Numbered from the stretch's first letter, positions 1 to 9,232 are shown. The stretch is 64,000 nt of DNA from Streptococcus salivarius (GCF_000785515.1 NZ_CP009913.1:648001-712000), one strand, 5' to 3'. A program made the numbers and translations. Notes: generated by a model from the letters alone, not told the origin.

Positions 1-314
1 TAGCTGCCTATTCCTTCTTGATTTTTAACTTGCTTTGTGCGCCATGTTTTGCGGCTATTGGAGCTATTAAGCGTGAAATGGCCAATCTTAAATGGACGGT
101 TGGGGCTATCGGTTTCCAAACAGGTCTAGCTTATTGTGTGAGTTTAATCCTTTACCAGTTTGGTCAAGTCATCCTGTACGGTAAGTCAATGACAATTTGG
201 ACTTTTGTTGCTTTCTTACTTTTAGTAACGATGATTTACTTTGTTGTTCGTAAACCACGTCAGATTAAGGATCAAATCATTAGCTTGGATAATCTTCAAG
301 AAGCTCATATTTAG
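1..314 (+). CDS. feoB: Ferrous iron transport protein B, C-terminal part
   Basis: This is the last ~104 codons of the Fe(II) transporter FeoB, cut by the window's left edge; the frame is open from base 3. Hydrophobic membrane segments alternate with short loops. The stretch FNLLCAPCFAAIGAIKREM, with two Cys separated by two residues, is typical of the conserved C-terminal gate region of FeoB permeases. The GTPase domain would lie upstream, outside the window. A small Cys-rich protein follows 17 bp downstream, as is usual in feo operons. A hairpin terminator then closes the unit. Confidence 0.93.
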   Translation, partial: AAYSFLIFNLLCAPCFAAIGAIKREMANLKWTVGAIGFQTGLAYCVSLILYQFGQVILYGKSMTIWTFVAFLLLVTMIYFVVRKPRQIKDQIISLDNLQEAHI

Positions 315-331
315 GTTTAGGAGGAATTGTT

Positions 332-472
332 ATGTCTACCTTTATCATTGCTTTTATTATTTTTGCTTCAGCTGGTCTTGGCATCCGTCACTATATCAAA
401 GGCAAAGGATCTTGTGGCGATTGCGAGTGTTCTTGTCCGGTTAAGGAAGAAATGCATAAGGCTAATCGCTAA
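332..472 (+). CDS. FeoB-associated Cys-rich membrane protein
   Basis: A 46-residue protein preceded by a good ribosome site (GGAGG at about 320-324, 7 nt before the ATG). The first ~18 residues form one hydrophobic helix (FIIAFIIFASAGLGI). A basic turn and a Cys cluster follow (CGDCECSC), able to bind iron or an Fe-S centre. This matches the FeoB-associated Cys-rich membrane protein family, thought to act as an accessory (FeoC-like) part of the ferrous iron uptake system. Position directly after feoB supports the call. The exact biochemical role is not known. Confidence 0.85.
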   Translation: MSTFIIAFIIFASAGLGIRHYIKGKGSCGDCECSCPVKEEMHKANR

Positions 473-487
473 TAGAATAATATATAG

Positions 488-523
488 AAAAATGGTCTCT
501 TATTCATTTAAGAGACCATTTTC
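488..523 (+). terminator. Intrinsic terminator of the feo operon
   Basis: Inverted repeat with arms AAAATGGTCTCTT and AAGAGACCATTTT around an 8-nt loop, followed by a short T-rich run. It lies 15 bp after the small Cys-rich gene. The near-perfect symmetry may let it work in both directions. Confidence 0.75.
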
Positions 524-626
524 TTACGATTGTAAGAAATGTATAAAGGTATCTAGGTTGGAAGTGTGATATTATAAGATAGATAAATAATCTAAATTTT
601 TAACAAAAAAGGGAGATGTATAAGGA

Positions 627-1403
627 ATGGTTTTGAACAAAGAGATTGTCCTAATTCATGGGACCTGGTGTGATGGCAATGTTTGGGGAGAATTTGCGAC
701 AGGTCTACGTCAAATGGGATATAAGGTTCATACACCTAGCTTTCGTTACCATGACCTACCTTATCAAGAGTGTCTAGCTAAGGTTGGGACTGTTACCCTG
801 CAGGACTATCGAGATGATTTAGTGGCCTTGATTGAAAGTCTTGACCAACCACCACTTATTTTGGGACACTCTTTAGGTTGTCTGGTGGCTCAAATGGTTG
901 CTGAAAAGACAGAAGTAGCTGGTATGATTCTCATGGGACCAGCTCCGACAGCAGATATTTTTGCCTTTTATCCAACCATGTTAGCTTGTTTTGGCAAACA
1001 CTTTTTACGCTGGGGATTTTGGAAAAAAGCCATGCCTCCGTATAAAAAGGAGTTTTTCAAGTATTGCATGAATGAACAAGAGGAATCTTTGAAAGAGGAA
1101 GTTTTTGCTGATCTGGTTCCTGAATCAGGAAAAGTTTATACTCAGATGGCTCTTCATTGGTTTGATAAGACAAAAGCAGCTTACGTTGACTTTAGTCGGA
1201 TTTCATGTCCTGTTCTCGTTATTTCAGGAACCAAGGATAAGATGACTCATCCTATTATTGCCAGAAGAACGGCTAAGAACTATCGTGATTCCGTTCTCGT
1301 TTCCTTAACGGGTGCAGATCACATGTATGAAAGTGGCAAATTCCAGCAGAAGACCTTGAAGGTTATTAAGGGCTGGAGTCAGCAAAATGGTTTTGTGGAC
1401 TAG
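627..1403 (+). CDS. Alpha/beta hydrolase
   Basis: A 258-residue serine hydrolase of the alpha/beta fold. The oxyanion motif HGTW is at residues 11-14. The nucleophile elbow GHSLG places Ser at about 82, and the C-terminal motif GADHMY places His at about 232; SGTKDK near 205 probably carries the acid. A helical lid is suggested by the aromatic-rich section at residues 110-150. There is no signal peptide, so it is cytosolic. The substrate cannot be told from sequence; the family includes esterases, lipases and peptidases. It stands alone with its own terminator. GGGAGA and AAGG precede the chosen ATG. Confidence 0.85.
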   Translation: MVLNKEIVLIHGTWCDGNVWGEFATGLRQMGYKVHTPSFRYHDLPYQECLAKVGTVTLQDYRDDLVALIESLDQPPLILGHSLGCLVAQMVAEKTEVAGMILMGPAPTADIFAFYPTMLACFGKHFLRWGFWKKAMPPYKKEFFKYCMNEQEESLKEEVFADLVPESGKVYTQMALHWFDKTKAAYVDFSRISCPVLVISGTKDKMTHPIIARRTAKNYRDSVLVSLTGADHMYESGKFQQKTLKVIKGWSQQNGFVD

Positions 1404-1421
1404 TCACGAAAGCATAATCAG

Positions 1422-1453
1422 AAAAAAGTTGGAAGGTGCTTCCGGCTTTTTTA
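1422..1453 (+). terminator. Intrinsic terminator after the hydrolase gene
   Basis: Arms AAAAAAGTTGGAA and TTCCGGCTTTTTT pair with two G-T wobbles around a 5-nt loop, ending in a T run. It separates the hydrolase gene from folD. Confidence 0.8.
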
Positions 1454-1515
1454 GTTTCGTATTTAAGATGTCTTTTTGAAAATTTAGAAAATTTAGTCAC
1501 AAAGAGCCATCACTA

Positions 1516-1524
1516 TGGTATAAT
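1516..1524 (+). promoter_or_regulatory. Extended -10 promoter for folD-nnrD
   Basis: TGGTATAAT is a perfect extended -10 (TG-N-TATAAT), 30 bp before the folD ATG. No good -35 is present, which is common for extended -10 promoters in streptococci. Confidence 0.65.
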
Positions 1525-1553
1525 TGAGAAAAAGTATGTATTGGAGAACACCC

Positions 1554-2408
1554 ATGGCGATAATAATGGATGGTAAGGCCCTAGCTGCTAAAATGCAGGA
1601 TCATTTGCATGAAAAGGTAGAACGCCTTAAAGAAAAGGAATGGATTGTGCCAGGACTAGTGGTAATTATGGTTGGTGACAACCCGGCTAGTCAGGTTTAT
1701 GTGCGCAACAAGGAACGTGCTGCTAAAAAGGCTGGTTTCCATAGCCAGACAGTCAACCTTTCTGAGAGTATCAGCGAGGAAGAATTGATTGAGGTTATTG
1801 AGCAATATAATCAGGATCCGCTATTCCATGGTATTTTGGTTCAGTTGCCATTGCCAAATCATATTAATGAAATGCGTATTCTTTTGGCTATTGATCCTAA
1901 AAAAGATGTCGATGGTTTCCATCCTATGAATACTGGTAATCTTTGGAATGGTCGCCGTCAAATGGTGCCTTGTACACCAGCTGGGATTATGGAAATCCTT
2001 CGTGAGTACAATGTTGAATTGGAAGGTAAGACAGCGGTTATTATCGGACGTAGTAACATTGTTGGTAAACCTATGGCTCAGCTTCTTTTGGAAAAAAATG
2101 CTACAGTTACCTTGACCCACTCACGAACACCGCATTTGCCTAAGGTTTGTAGCAAGGCAGATGTCTTGATTGTAGCTATTGGACGTGCAAAATTTGTAAC
2201 AGAAGACTATGTCAAAGAGGGTGCTGTTGTCATTGATGTGGGAATCAACCGTGATGAAGAAGGCAAACTTTGTGGTGACGTTGATTTTGATCAAGTAAAA
2301 GATAAGGTTGGCATGATCACGCCTGTTCCAGGTGGTGTAGGCCCTATGACCATTACCATGCTTATGGAACAGACCTATCAAGCTGCTCTTCGTAGTGCGA
2401 AAGGATAG
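1554..2408 (+). CDS. folD: Bifunctional methylenetetrahydrofolate dehydrogenase/cyclohydrolase
   Basis: A 284-residue FolD. It interconverts 5,10-methylene-THF and 10-formyl-THF in cytosolic one-carbon metabolism. The catalytic YVRNK motif (Tyr49, Lys53) and the family signatures for folate binding (QLPLP, DVDGFHP) are present. The NAD(P)-binding Rossmann motif [10 protein letters not shown] and the C-terminal PGGVGPMT complete the fold. The ATG at 1554 is chosen over an in-frame ATG at 1524: GGAGAA lies 6 nt before 1554, whereas 1524 overlaps the promoter -10. nnrD follows after 3 bp, so the two are cotranscribed. Confidence 0.97.
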   Translation: MAIIMDGKALAAKMQDHLHEKVERLKEKEWIVPGLVVIMVGDNPASQVYVRNKERAAKKAGFHSQTVNLSESISEEELIEVIEQYNQDPLFHGILVQLPLPNHINEMRILLAIDPKKDVDGFHPMNTGNLWNGRRQMVPCTPAGIMEILREYNVELEGKTAVIIGRSNIVGKPMAQLLLEKNATVTLTHSRTPHLPKVCSKADVLIVAIGRAKFVTEDYVKEGAVVIDVGINRDEEGKLCGDVDFDQVKDKVGMITPVPGGVGPMTITMLMEQTYQAALRSAKG

Positions 2409-2411
2409 TTT

Positions 2412-3248
2412 ATGAAAGTTGATGACGATTTAGCTAGGCAAGTGATAAAACCTCGCTTGAGAGAGTCCCATAAGGGTTCTTACGGTCGAGTGCTTCTAGT
2501 TGGTGGGCTTTACCCTTATGGAGGTGCCATCATTATGGCTGCCATAGCTTGTGTCAATAGTGGGGCAGGCCTGGTCACAGTGGCTACGGATCGTGACAAT
2601 ATCACAGCCCTTCATGCCCATCTCCCTGAAGCCATGGCTTTTGACCTTAGGGAGACTGAAAGATTTCTTGATAATCTTAGGGCAGCTGATGTGGTATTAA
2701 TCGGTTCTGGTCTAGGTGAGGATGGTGTAGCTAGTCAAGCTATGGACTTGGTGCTAGCAAATATTAGGGCAGATCAGAACTTGGTTGTTGATGGTTCAGC
2801 TCTCAATCTTTTGGCTAAGAAGACTAAGAAGGACTTACCAGATTGTCATCTTACTCTCACCCCGCATCAAAAAGAATGGGAACGCTTGTCTGGTTTAAGG
2901 ATTCCAGAGCAGGCAGTTTCTAACACTCAGAAAGCCCTGAGAGAGTTCCAAGCTGGGACAATCCTAGTTGCCAAGAGTCACAAGACCGCTGTCTATCAAG
3001 GTGAAAAAGTAGCTCATTTAGAAGTTGGTGGACCCTATCAAGCCACAGGAGGCATGGGAGATACCCTGGCTGGTATGATTACTGGTTTTCTGGCCCAATT
3101 CGCTTCAATTGACTCCTATAAAGTAGTTACAGTTGCTGTCTGGCTTCACTCAGCTATCGCAGATGATCTGGCTAAAAATGCCTATGTGGTTTTACCGACT
3201 CATATCAGTAAAGCCATTCCTAGCTGGATGAAAAAGTTGTCATTATAA
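2412..3248 (+). CDS. nnrD: ADP-dependent NAD(P)H-hydrate dehydratase
   Basis: A 278-residue protein of the YjeF C-terminal (ribokinase-like) family, which repairs hydrated NADH/NADPH by ADP-dependent dehydration. Evidence is the N-terminal KGSYGRVLLVGG, the central LTPHQKEWERL and the nucleotide-binding, catalytic GGMGDTLAGMI near residue 215. The epimerase domain found in fused family members is absent, so a separate NnrE would be needed elsewhere. It starts 3 bp after folD and probably uses the same transcript. Confidence 0.93.
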   Translation: MKVDDDLARQVIKPRLRESHKGSYGRVLLVGGLYPYGGAIIMAAIACVNSGAGLVTVATDRDNITALHAHLPEAMAFDLRETERFLDNLRAADVVLIGSGLGEDGVASQAMDLVLANIRADQNLVVDGSALNLLAKKTKKDLPDCHLTLTPHQKEWERLSGLRIPEQAVSNTQKALREFQAGTILVAKSHKTAVYQGEKVAHLEVGGPYQATGGMGDTLAGMITGFLAQFASIDSYKVVTVAVWLHSAIADDLAKNAYVVLPTHISKAIPSWMKKLSL

Positions 3249-3251
3249 TCT

Positions 3252-3286
3252 AAAAAACATGTCTCATATTGAGGCAAGTTTTTTTA
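3252..3286 (+). terminator. Intrinsic terminator after nnrD
   Basis: Arms AAAAAACATGTCTCA and TGAGGCAAGTTTTTTT pair with one mismatch and one wobble, followed by T residues. Pairing is weaker than in the neighbouring terminators. Confidence 0.6.
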
Positions 3287-3370
3287 GATTTCGACATTTT
3301 TTTAAGTTTGCTAAAGCTTATTTGTGATAAAATAAAAGAGAATTTTTATGAGAACATAGAGGAAAAAAAA

Positions 3371-5485
3371 GTGACATCATTTTCGAAAAAACTCAGTCAA
3401 AAATGGGAAAAACGGCGCCAAAAACGAAAAGAAAAACGAGCGAATAAACCTAGAAAGCCAGTAAACATCTCCCGTCGTGTTTACTTGCTTTTTGGTGTAG
3501 TCTTTGTCCTTTTTTTGTTGCTTTTTGCACGTTTGACCTATATGCAGGTTTATAACAAATCGTTTTATACTAAGAAATTAGAGGATAACTCTAAGTATAC
3601 AGTTAGGATTGCAAGTGAACGTGGGCAAATCTTTGATGCTAAAGGAGTTGCCCTCACGACCAACCAGAGTAAGGATGTTATCACCTTCACACGTAGCAAT
3701 TTGGTGTCATCAGATACGATGAAGAAAGTCGCTGAAAAGTTGGCGACCATGGTGACTCTGACGGAAACGAAGGTAACAGCACGTCAAAAACGAGATTTCT
3801 ATCTAGCGGATTCTGCCACTTATAAGCGTGTTGTTAATGATCTTCCAAACGACAAGAAAACAGATAAATTTGGTAATAAATTAGCTGAAGCTACTATTTA
3901 CAACAATGCTGTTGATGCAGTTCCTGATGAAGCAGTGGATTACTCTGAGGATGAACTTAAGATTGTCTACATTTACTCACAGATGAATGCTGTGTCTAAT
4001 TTCTCAACAGTCACATTGAAAACAGGAGACTTGACGCCTGAACAAATTGCGATTGTAGCAGCTAAACAGAAGGAACTCAATGGTATTACGGTTGCTAAGG
4101 ATTGGGAACGTCATACGGTTGATTCAGCCTTGTCACCTCTCATCGGGAAAGTCTCAAGCTCAGAAGCAGGTTTGCCACAAGAAGATGCCAAGGAATACCT
4201 CAAAAAAGGGTATGCACTTAATGACCGTGTAGGAACGTCTTATCTAGAAAAAGAATATGAAGAGAAACTACAAGGAAAACATACTGTTCGTGAGATTACA
4301 GTAGACAAGGAAGGCAAAGTTGCTAGTGATAAAATCACTCAAAAGGGCAGCAAGGGGAACAATCTGCAGTTGACCATCGACCTTGATTTCCAAAAAGGAG
4401 TTGAAGACATCCTAGGTCAACAGCTTTCTTCAGAGATTTCAGAGAATAAAGCAACCTATTCTGAAGGAATGTATGCAGTGGTTATGAATGCTGACACTGG
4501 TGCTGTACTTGCTATGGCAGGGCAAAAACACGAGCAAGGAGCACAAGATTTTAAGGCCAATGCCTTAGGCACAATCACTGATGTCTTCATTCCGGGATCT
4601 GTTGTTAAGGGGGCAACCTTAACTGCTGGTTGGCGTTCAGGTGCTATCTATGGGAACCAAGTCTTGACTGACCAACCCATCAACATTGCCGGTTCAGCCC
4701 CTATCACATCTTGGTTTACGGACCAAGGTAGCCGTGCTATTACCGCGACACAGGCTCTAGAATACTCATCAAATACCTATATGGTACAGATTGCTATCAA
4801 ACTACTTGGTCAACAGTATGTTCCAGGCATGGCCTTGTCGACTGATAATATGGGTAAGGCCATGACGACGCTTCGTGACACCTATGCTGATTTTGGTATG
4901 GGAGTGTCCACAGGACTTGATTTACCTGGAGAATCAGAAGGTTACATTTCTAAGAATTACAATGTAGCCAACGTTCTGACAGAGGCTTTTGGTCAGTACG
5001 ACTCTTATACAACCATTCAGCTGGCTCAGTATGTTGCTTCAATTGCCAATGGTGGTAAACGTGTAGCCCCTCATATCGTTGGAGGTATCTACGATGCAGG
5101 ATCTAATGGTAGTCTAGGAACTCTAGCCTCAACGGTAGATACACGTGTATTAAATACCTTACCTCTCGATTCTGAGCAGCTGGGTATTGTTCAACAAGGC
5201 TTTAATGATGTTGTTAATTCAGGATCTAGCCTTGCGACTGGTAAAGCTATGGCAAGTTCTATCATTCCAATCAGTGGTAAAACAGGGACAGCCGAAACCT
5301 ATGCGACGGATGCTTCTGGTAACTCTGTAACAACGGTTAACCTTAATGCCGTGGCCTATGCGACCGCCAAAGATGGTACGAAGTTGGCAGTTGGGATTAT
5401 GTATCCTCATGCCCTTGATTGGAAGAGTAAGGCCCATCAAAATGCGGTCAAAGCTATTATGGAGCTTTATCAAAATACTCACTAA
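3371..5485 (+). CDS. pbp2b: Class B penicillin-binding protein 2B
   Basis: A transpeptidase of about 704 residues that cross-links peptidoglycan outside the membrane, with a role in peripheral wall growth in streptococci. A basic cytoplasmic tail (rich in KRRQKRKEK) precedes one membrane helix at residues ~38-60. A PBP dimer domain follows, then the transpeptidase domain with active-site Ser410 in SVVK (410-413), SSN at 466-468 and KTGT at 637-640. The GTG at 3371 is chosen because AGAGGA lies 8 nt upstream; an upstream in-frame ATG at 3269 overlaps the preceding terminator. The next gene is recR, the usual streptococcal order. No obvious mosaic block or broken motif was seen. Confidence 0.93.
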   Translation: MTSFSKKLSQKWEKRRQKRKEKRANKPRKPVNISRRVYLLFGVVFVLFLLLFARLTYMQVYNKSFYTKKLEDNSKYTVRIASERGQIFDAKGVALTTNQSKDVITFTRSNLVSSDTMKKVAEKLATMVTLTETKVTARQKRDFYLADSATYKRVVNDLPNDKKTDKFGNKLAEATIYNNAVDAVPDEAVDYSEDELKIVYIYSQMNAVSNFSTVTLKTGDLTPEQIAIVAAKQKELNGITVAKDWERHTVDSALSPLIGKVSSSEAGLPQEDAKEYLKKGYALNDRVGTSYLEKEYEEKLQGKHTVREITVDKEGKVASDKITQKGSKGNNLQLTIDLDFQKGVEDILGQQLSSEISENKATYSEGMYAVVMNADTGAVLAMAGQKHEQGAQDFKANALGTITDVFIPGSVVKGATLTAGWRSGAIYGNQVLTDQPINIAGSAPITSWFTDQGSRAITATQALEYSSNTYMVQIAIKLLGQQYVPGMALSTDNMGKAMTTLRDTYADFGMGVSTGLDLPGESEGYISKNYNVANVLTEAFGQYDSYTTIQLAQYVASIANGGKRVAPHIVGGIYDAGSNGSLGTLASTVDTRVLNTLPLDSEQLGIVQQGFNDVVNSGSSLATGKAMASSIIPISGKTGTAETYATDASGNSVTTVNLNAVAYATAKDGTKLAVGIMYPHALDWKSKAHQNAVKAIMELYQNTH

Positions 5486-5491
5486 ACATCT

Positions 5492-5524
5492 AAAATCTCT
5501 TGTGCCTTGCACGAGGGATTTTTC
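5492..5524 (+). terminator. Intrinsic terminator after pbp2b
   Basis: Arms AAAATCTCTTGTGC and CACGAGGGATTTTT pair with G-T wobbles and end in a T run, 7 bp past the pbp2b stop. Confidence 0.75.
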
Positions 5525-5626
5525 TGTGATATAGTGTTTGAGTGTTTATTCTTGGCTAAAGACTTATCCATGAAAGTGACAAAAGATAAGCGATGAATAA
5601 AAAAATATAAAGAACAGGAGGCCTTC

Positions 5627-6223
5627 ATGCTTTATCCTACTCCAATTGCGAAGCTGATTGATAGTTTTTCAAAACTCCCTGGAATCGGGGCTAAAACAGC
5701 GACCCGCTTAGCTTTTTATACCATTAGCATGTCTGATGAAGATGTCAACGATTTCGCAAAAAACCTCTTGGCAGCAAAACGTGAATTGACTTATTGTTCG
5801 GTCTGTGGTCGTTTGACAGATGATGATCCATGTAATATTTGTACCGATGAAACCAGAGATCGTACTAAGATTTTGGTTGTTGAAGATTCCAAAGATGTTT
5901 CAGCTATGGAAAAGATTCAGGAATACCGTGGTCTCTACCATGTGCTTCAAGGGCTTATCTCCCCTATGAATGGTGTTGGACCAGACGATATTAACCTGAA
6001 AAGTTTGATTACCCGCCTTATGGACAGCGAGGTTGACGAGATTATTATTGCCACTAATGCAACAGCAGATGGTGAGGCGACGTCTATGTATATTTCGCGT
6101 GTCCTTAAACCTGCAGGAATCAAAGTGACTCGTTTAGCGCGTGGTTTGGCAGTCGGTTCTGACATTGAGTATGCTGATGAAGTGACCTTGCTAAGAGCTA
6201 TCGAAAATCGAACAGAACTATAA
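5627..6223 (+). CDS. recR: Recombination mediator protein RecR
   Basis: A 198-residue protein that works with RecO to load RecA during recombinational repair. The N-terminal helix-hairpin-helix ([14 protein letters not shown]) binds DNA. A four-Cys zinc site is formed by Cys57, Cys60, Cys69 and Cys72, and a Toprim domain begins at [10 protein letters not shown]. The length is exactly typical. AGGAGG lies 7 nt before the ATG. It is flanked by terminators on both sides, so it is probably transcribed alone or by read-through from pbp2b. Confidence 0.97.
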   Translation: MLYPTPIAKLIDSFSKLPGIGAKTATRLAFYTISMSDEDVNDFAKNLLAAKRELTYCSVCGRLTDDDPCNICTDETRDRTKILVVEDSKDVSAMEKIQEYRGLYHVLQGLISPMNGVGPDDINLKSLITRLMDSEVDEIIIATNATADGEATSMYISRVLKPAGIKVTRLARGLAVGSDIEYADEVTLLRAIENRTEL

Positions 6224-6225
6224 GT

Positions 6226-6254
6226 AAAAAGTGTTGGTCAGGCCAGCACTTTTA
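6226..6254 (+). terminator. Intrinsic terminator after recR
   Basis: Arms AAAAGTGTTGG and CCAGCACTTTT, with one wobble and a 5-nt loop, begin 3 bp after the recR stop. Confidence 0.8.
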
Positions 6255-6326
6255 GTTTGTAGTAAGTAGGTTTCTCATTAAAAATTTGGTAAAATAAAGT
6301 AAGCGCTTTTTTAATGAGGGATCATG

Positions 6327-7166
6327 ATGCAGATTGAAAAGATTTTAAACAACAATGTTGTCCAAGCTTTGGATAATAATGTGGAATACATTGTCATGGG
6401 TAAGGGACTAGGCTTTCAAAAGAAGGTCGGAGACCTTGTTGATAAGGAAAAGATTGAAAAGACTTTTGTTTTGGAAAATACAGAGGCAGTAGAGGAATGG
6501 TCTCGTGTTTATGTCAATTTACCTGATGGTGAAATGCAGGTCTTTTTGAATATCCTTACTTTTGCTGAGGCTGTCTTGCAAACCAAGTTTGATCCCTCTT
6601 TTTTCATCGCCCTTGCTGACCACCTACATTACGCTATTGAAAGAAGTAGAGAAGGTGTTTCTTTGCAGAATCCCTTGGCTTGGGAGGTTCGAAAATTTTA
6701 TCCTCGGGAGTATGAAATTGGGAAACAAGCCCTTCGTTTGATTGCCAAGGATTTAGAAGTCCAGTTGGCAGATGATGAGGCTGCCTCTGTCGCCTTACAT
6801 TTTGTCAATGCACAAAAAGATGCGGGTCTCCATGAAAAAGATCGACAGATGACTCAAATTGTGGTTGGGATTAGTGACATTGTCCGTCTTCATTTTGGTT
6901 ATGATTTGGAGGAGGATAGTTTCTCGTATAACCGTTTTATGACCCATCTCCAATACCTAGCACAACGTATTGTGAGCGGAGTTAGTGGTGGCAAGAATGA
7001 TGCTTTCCTTTACGAACAAGTTAAGATAAATTATCGGGAGTCCTTTATCTGTACCCAAAAGATTGCTACCTATATCAAGACAAGTTATGTCTTTGAGCTA
7101 AGTTTAGACGAACAAGTCTTTTTAACCATTCATATTCAACGTCTTAAGGATAATTTAGATAAGTAA
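6327..7166 (+). CDS. BglG/LicT-family transcription antiterminator
   Basis: A 279-residue RNA-binding antiterminator. The N-terminal CAT domain (residues 1-55; KILNNNVVQAL and VMGKGLGFQKK) binds a RAT hairpin overlapping a terminator. Two PRD modules follow, with conserved His residues in ALADHLHYAI and ALHFVNAQ (PRD1) and in THLQYLAQRI and LTIHIQRL (PRD2), the sites phosphorylated by PTS proteins. Start 6327 is preferred over 6324 because GAGGG lies 6 nt upstream. No beta-glucoside or lactose PTS gene is adjacent, so it is an orphan whose target is elsewhere. An extended -10 (TGGTAAAAT) lies about 30 bp upstream. Confidence 0.9.
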   Translation: MQIEKILNNNVVQALDNNVEYIVMGKGLGFQKKVGDLVDKEKIEKTFVLENTEAVEEWSRVYVNLPDGEMQVFLNILTFAEAVLQTKFDPSFFIALADHLHYAIERSREGVSLQNPLAWEVRKFYPREYEIGKQALRLIAKDLEVQLADDEAASVALHFVNAQKDAGLHEKDRQMTQIVVGISDIVRLHFGYDLEEDSFSYNRFMTHLQYLAQRIVSGVSGGKNDAFLYEQVKINYRESFICTQKIATYIKTSYVFELSLDEQVFLTIHIQRLKDNLDK

Positions 7167-7188
7167 GCGATTCCCAGAGAGGTCCTAC

Positions 7189-7222
7189 AAAAAGCAGACA
7201 ATTAGCCTTAAGTCTGCTTTTT
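7189..7222 (+). terminator. Intrinsic terminator after the antiterminator gene
   Basis: Perfect 11-bp arms AAAAAGCAGAC and GTCTGCTTTTT with a T tail. It is a simple terminator with no adjoining RAT-like alternative fold that I could see. Confidence 0.85.
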
Positions 7223-7233
7223 CTGTGTCCTTA

Positions 7234-7383
7234 TGGTATAATGAGGTGATTAATATTAGACCAAAAATACTCTGGACTAGTATTCTATGTATTTGAGTAT
7301 TTGTATAAAAAAGCTAATGAGTTAGTGAAAGGAAGCGAGCGGTTCTATGCTTGAAGTGATCATAGCCGTTCCTAAAGTATCTT
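7234..7383 (+). promoter_or_regulatory. Promoter and 140-nt leader of the ybeY-dgkA-era operon
   Basis: TGGTATAAT at 7234-7242 is a perfect extended -10. The leader that follows is long and holds a bulged hairpin (CGGTTCTATG near 7340 with CATAGCCG near 7361). It also holds a 15-codon ORF (ATG 7347, stop past the ybeY ATG at 7384), preceded by AAAGGAAG. ybeY itself has no good Shine-Dalgarno site, so coupling to this short ORF is possible. That coupling is inference. Confidence 0.45.
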
Positions 7384-7881
7384 ATGTATATTGAAATGAT
7401 TGATGAGACTGGACAAGTCTCTGAGAAATTAAAAGAACAAACCTTGGAGTTGCTAGATTTTGCAGCACAAAGACTCGGCAAGGAAGACAAGGAAATGGCG
7501 GTTACATTTGTAACCAATGAACGTAGCCACGAGCTAAACCTGGAATATCGTGATACGGACCGTCCAACGGATGTTATTAGTTTGGAGTATAAGCCTGAAT
7601 TAGACATTAGCTTTGATGAGGAAGAGTTGGCTGAAAATCCTGAATTAGCTGAAATGATGGGAGAGTTTGATAGTTATATCGGTGAACTCTTTATTTCTGT
7701 TGATAAGGCTCACGAGCAAGCTGAGGATTATGGTCATAGTTTCGAGCGTGAGATGGGCTTCTTGGCTGTTCACGGTTTTCTTCACATCAATGGCTACGAC
7801 CATTACACCCCAGAAGAAGAAGCGGAAATGTTTGGATTACAGGAAGAAATTTTGACTGCTTATGGACTTACGCGACAATAA
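7384..7881 (+). CDS. ybeY: Endoribonuclease YbeY (rRNA maturation, ribosome quality control)
   Basis: A 165-residue single-domain metalloprotein. The zinc motif [11 protein letters not shown] supplies His130, His134 and His140. The family's [10 protein letters not shown] segment is at residues 59-68. YbeY acts in 16S rRNA 3' end maturation and removal of defective ribosomes. Its 3' end overlaps dgkA by 20 bp, and era follows; this trio is conserved in streptococci. No strong ribosome site precedes the ATG. Confidence 0.95.
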   Translation: MYIEMIDETGQVSEKLKEQTLELLDFAAQRLGKEDKEMAVTFVTNERSHELNLEYRDTDRPTDVISLEYKPELDISFDEEELAENPELAEMMGEFDSYIGELFISVDKAHEQAEDYGHSFEREMGFLAVHGFLHINGYDHYTPEEEAEMFGLQEEILTAYGLTRQ

Positions 7882-8266
7882 CCCACAAAAAAAGTGGAAA
7901 AACAGAGAATTTACAGCTAGTTTTGAGTTTGCTCTAACAGGGATTATCACAGCTTTTAAAGAAGAACGCAACATGCGCAAGCATTTGGTTTCAGCTATCT
8001 TGGTGGTATTGGCTGGCTTGATTTTTCGTGTGTCTGCGACAGAATGGCTCTTTCTTTTGATGGCAGTTTTTCTCGTAATTGCCCTAGAGATTGTTAATTC
8101 TGCCATTGAAAATGTTGTCGATTTGGCCAGTAAATATCACTTTTCGATGCTAGCCAAAAATGCCAAGGATATGGCTGCAGGGGCTGTTTTAGTGGTTTCT
8201 TGTTATGCACTCATTACAGGTATGATTGTTTTTATACCTAAAATTTGGCACTTAATTTTCAATTAA
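7862..8266 (+). CDS. dgkA: Undecaprenol/diacylglycerol kinase DgkA
   Basis: A 134-residue integral membrane kinase with three transmembrane helices. The family active-site signature [15 protein letters not shown] is near residues 81-95, preceded by the amphipathic N-terminal [10 protein letters not shown]. In Gram-positive bacteria it mainly phosphorylates undecaprenol to recycle the wall lipid carrier. The 20-bp overlap with ybeY suggests translational coupling. Confidence 0.94.
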   Translation: MDLRDNNPQKKWKNREFTASFEFALTGIITAFKEERNMRKHLVSAILVVLAGLIFRVSATEWLFLLMAVFLVIALEIVNSAIENVVDLASKYHFSMLAKNAKDMAAGAVLVVSCYALITGMIVFIPKIWHLIFN

Positions 8267-8288
8267 AAGGAAATAGGAAAGAAGTTAT

Positions 8289-9188
8289 ATGACATTTAAA
8301 TCAGGATTTGTGGCTATTATTGGCCGTCCTAATGTAGGAAAATCAACGTTTTTGAACCATGTTATGGGGCAAAAAATTGCTATCATGAGTGATAAGGCTC
8401 AAACAACCCGTAATAAAATTATGGGGATTTACACAACTGATAAGGAACAGATTGTCTTTATCGATACACCAGGGATTCACAAGCCTAAGACGGCTCTTGG
8501 AGATTTCATGGTGGAATCTGCTTATTCAACCCTTCGTGAAGTGGATACCGTCCTCTTTATGGTACCAGCTGATGAGCCTCGTGGTAAGGGTGATAATATG
8601 ATTATCGAACGTCTTAAACAAGCTAAGGTTCCAGTTATCTTGGTAATCAATAAGATTGACAAGGTTCATCCAGATCAGCTCCTAGAGCAGATTGAGGATT
8701 TCCGTACACAAATGGATTTCAAGGAGATTATTCCGATATCTGCCCTCCAAGGAAACAATGTTTCTCATCTTGTGGATGTCTTGAGTGATAACCTTGAGGA
8801 AGGGTTCCAATATTTCCCAGCGGACCAAATCACCGACCACCCAGAGCGTTTCTTGGTATCGGAGATGATTCGTGAAAAAGTCCTTCAGTTGACACGTGAA
8901 GAAATTCCACACTCTGTTGCTGTTGTCATTGATGAGATGAAGCGTGATGAAGACACGGATAAGATTCATATTCGTGCGACGATCATGGTTGAGCGTGACA
9001 GCCAAAAAGGCATTGTCATTGGTAAACAAGGTTCCATGCTCAAGAAAATTGGTACCCTTGCCCGTAAAGATATTGAAGTTATGCTAGGGGACAAGGTCTT
9101 CCTTGAAACCTGGGTTAAGGTTAAGAAAAATTGGCGTGATAAGAAATTAGATCTTGCCGATTTCGGATACAACGAAAAAGAATATTAA
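8289..9188 (+). CDS. era: GTPase Era
   Basis: A 299-residue GTPase required for 30S ribosome assembly. The G domain carries GRPNVGKS (residues 12-19), DTPG, and NKID. A C-terminal KH domain includes [15 protein letters not shown] and binds the 3' end of 16S rRNA. It shares a function with its operon neighbour YbeY in 16S rRNA maturation. AGGAAA precedes the ATG. Confidence 0.97.
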   Translation: MTFKSGFVAIIGRPNVGKSTFLNHVMGQKIAIMSDKAQTTRNKIMGIYTTDKEQIVFIDTPGIHKPKTALGDFMVESAYSTLREVDTVLFMVPADEPRGKGDNMIIERLKQAKVPVILVINKIDKVHPDQLLEQIEDFRTQMDFKEIIPISALQGNNVSHLVDVLSDNLEEGFQYFPADQITDHPERFLVSEMIREKVLQLTREEIPHSVAVVIDEMKRDEDTDKIHIRATIMVERDSQKGIVIGKQGSMLKKIGTLARKDIEVMLGDKVFLETWVKVKKNWRDKKLDLADFGYNEKEY

Positions 9189-9214
9189 AAAGCTGGGCAT
9201 TTGCTCGGCTTTCT
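9188..9214 (+). terminator. Weak terminator or attenuator between era and mutM
   Basis: Arms AAAAGCTGGGC and GCTCGGCTTTC pair with wobbles. The T run is interrupted (TTTCTTG), so read-through into mutM is likely. Confidence 0.5.
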
Positions 9215-9232
9215 TGTTAGAAGGAGGAGCAA

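Noticed and set aside
1524-1553. Upstream ATG for folD
   Set aside because: It coincides with the -10 promoter element; ATG 1554 has a good ribosome site and matches the family start.
3269-3370. Upstream start for pbp2b at ATG 3269
   Set aside because: It overlaps the nnrD terminator, has no ribosome site, and the added residues do not resemble the family.
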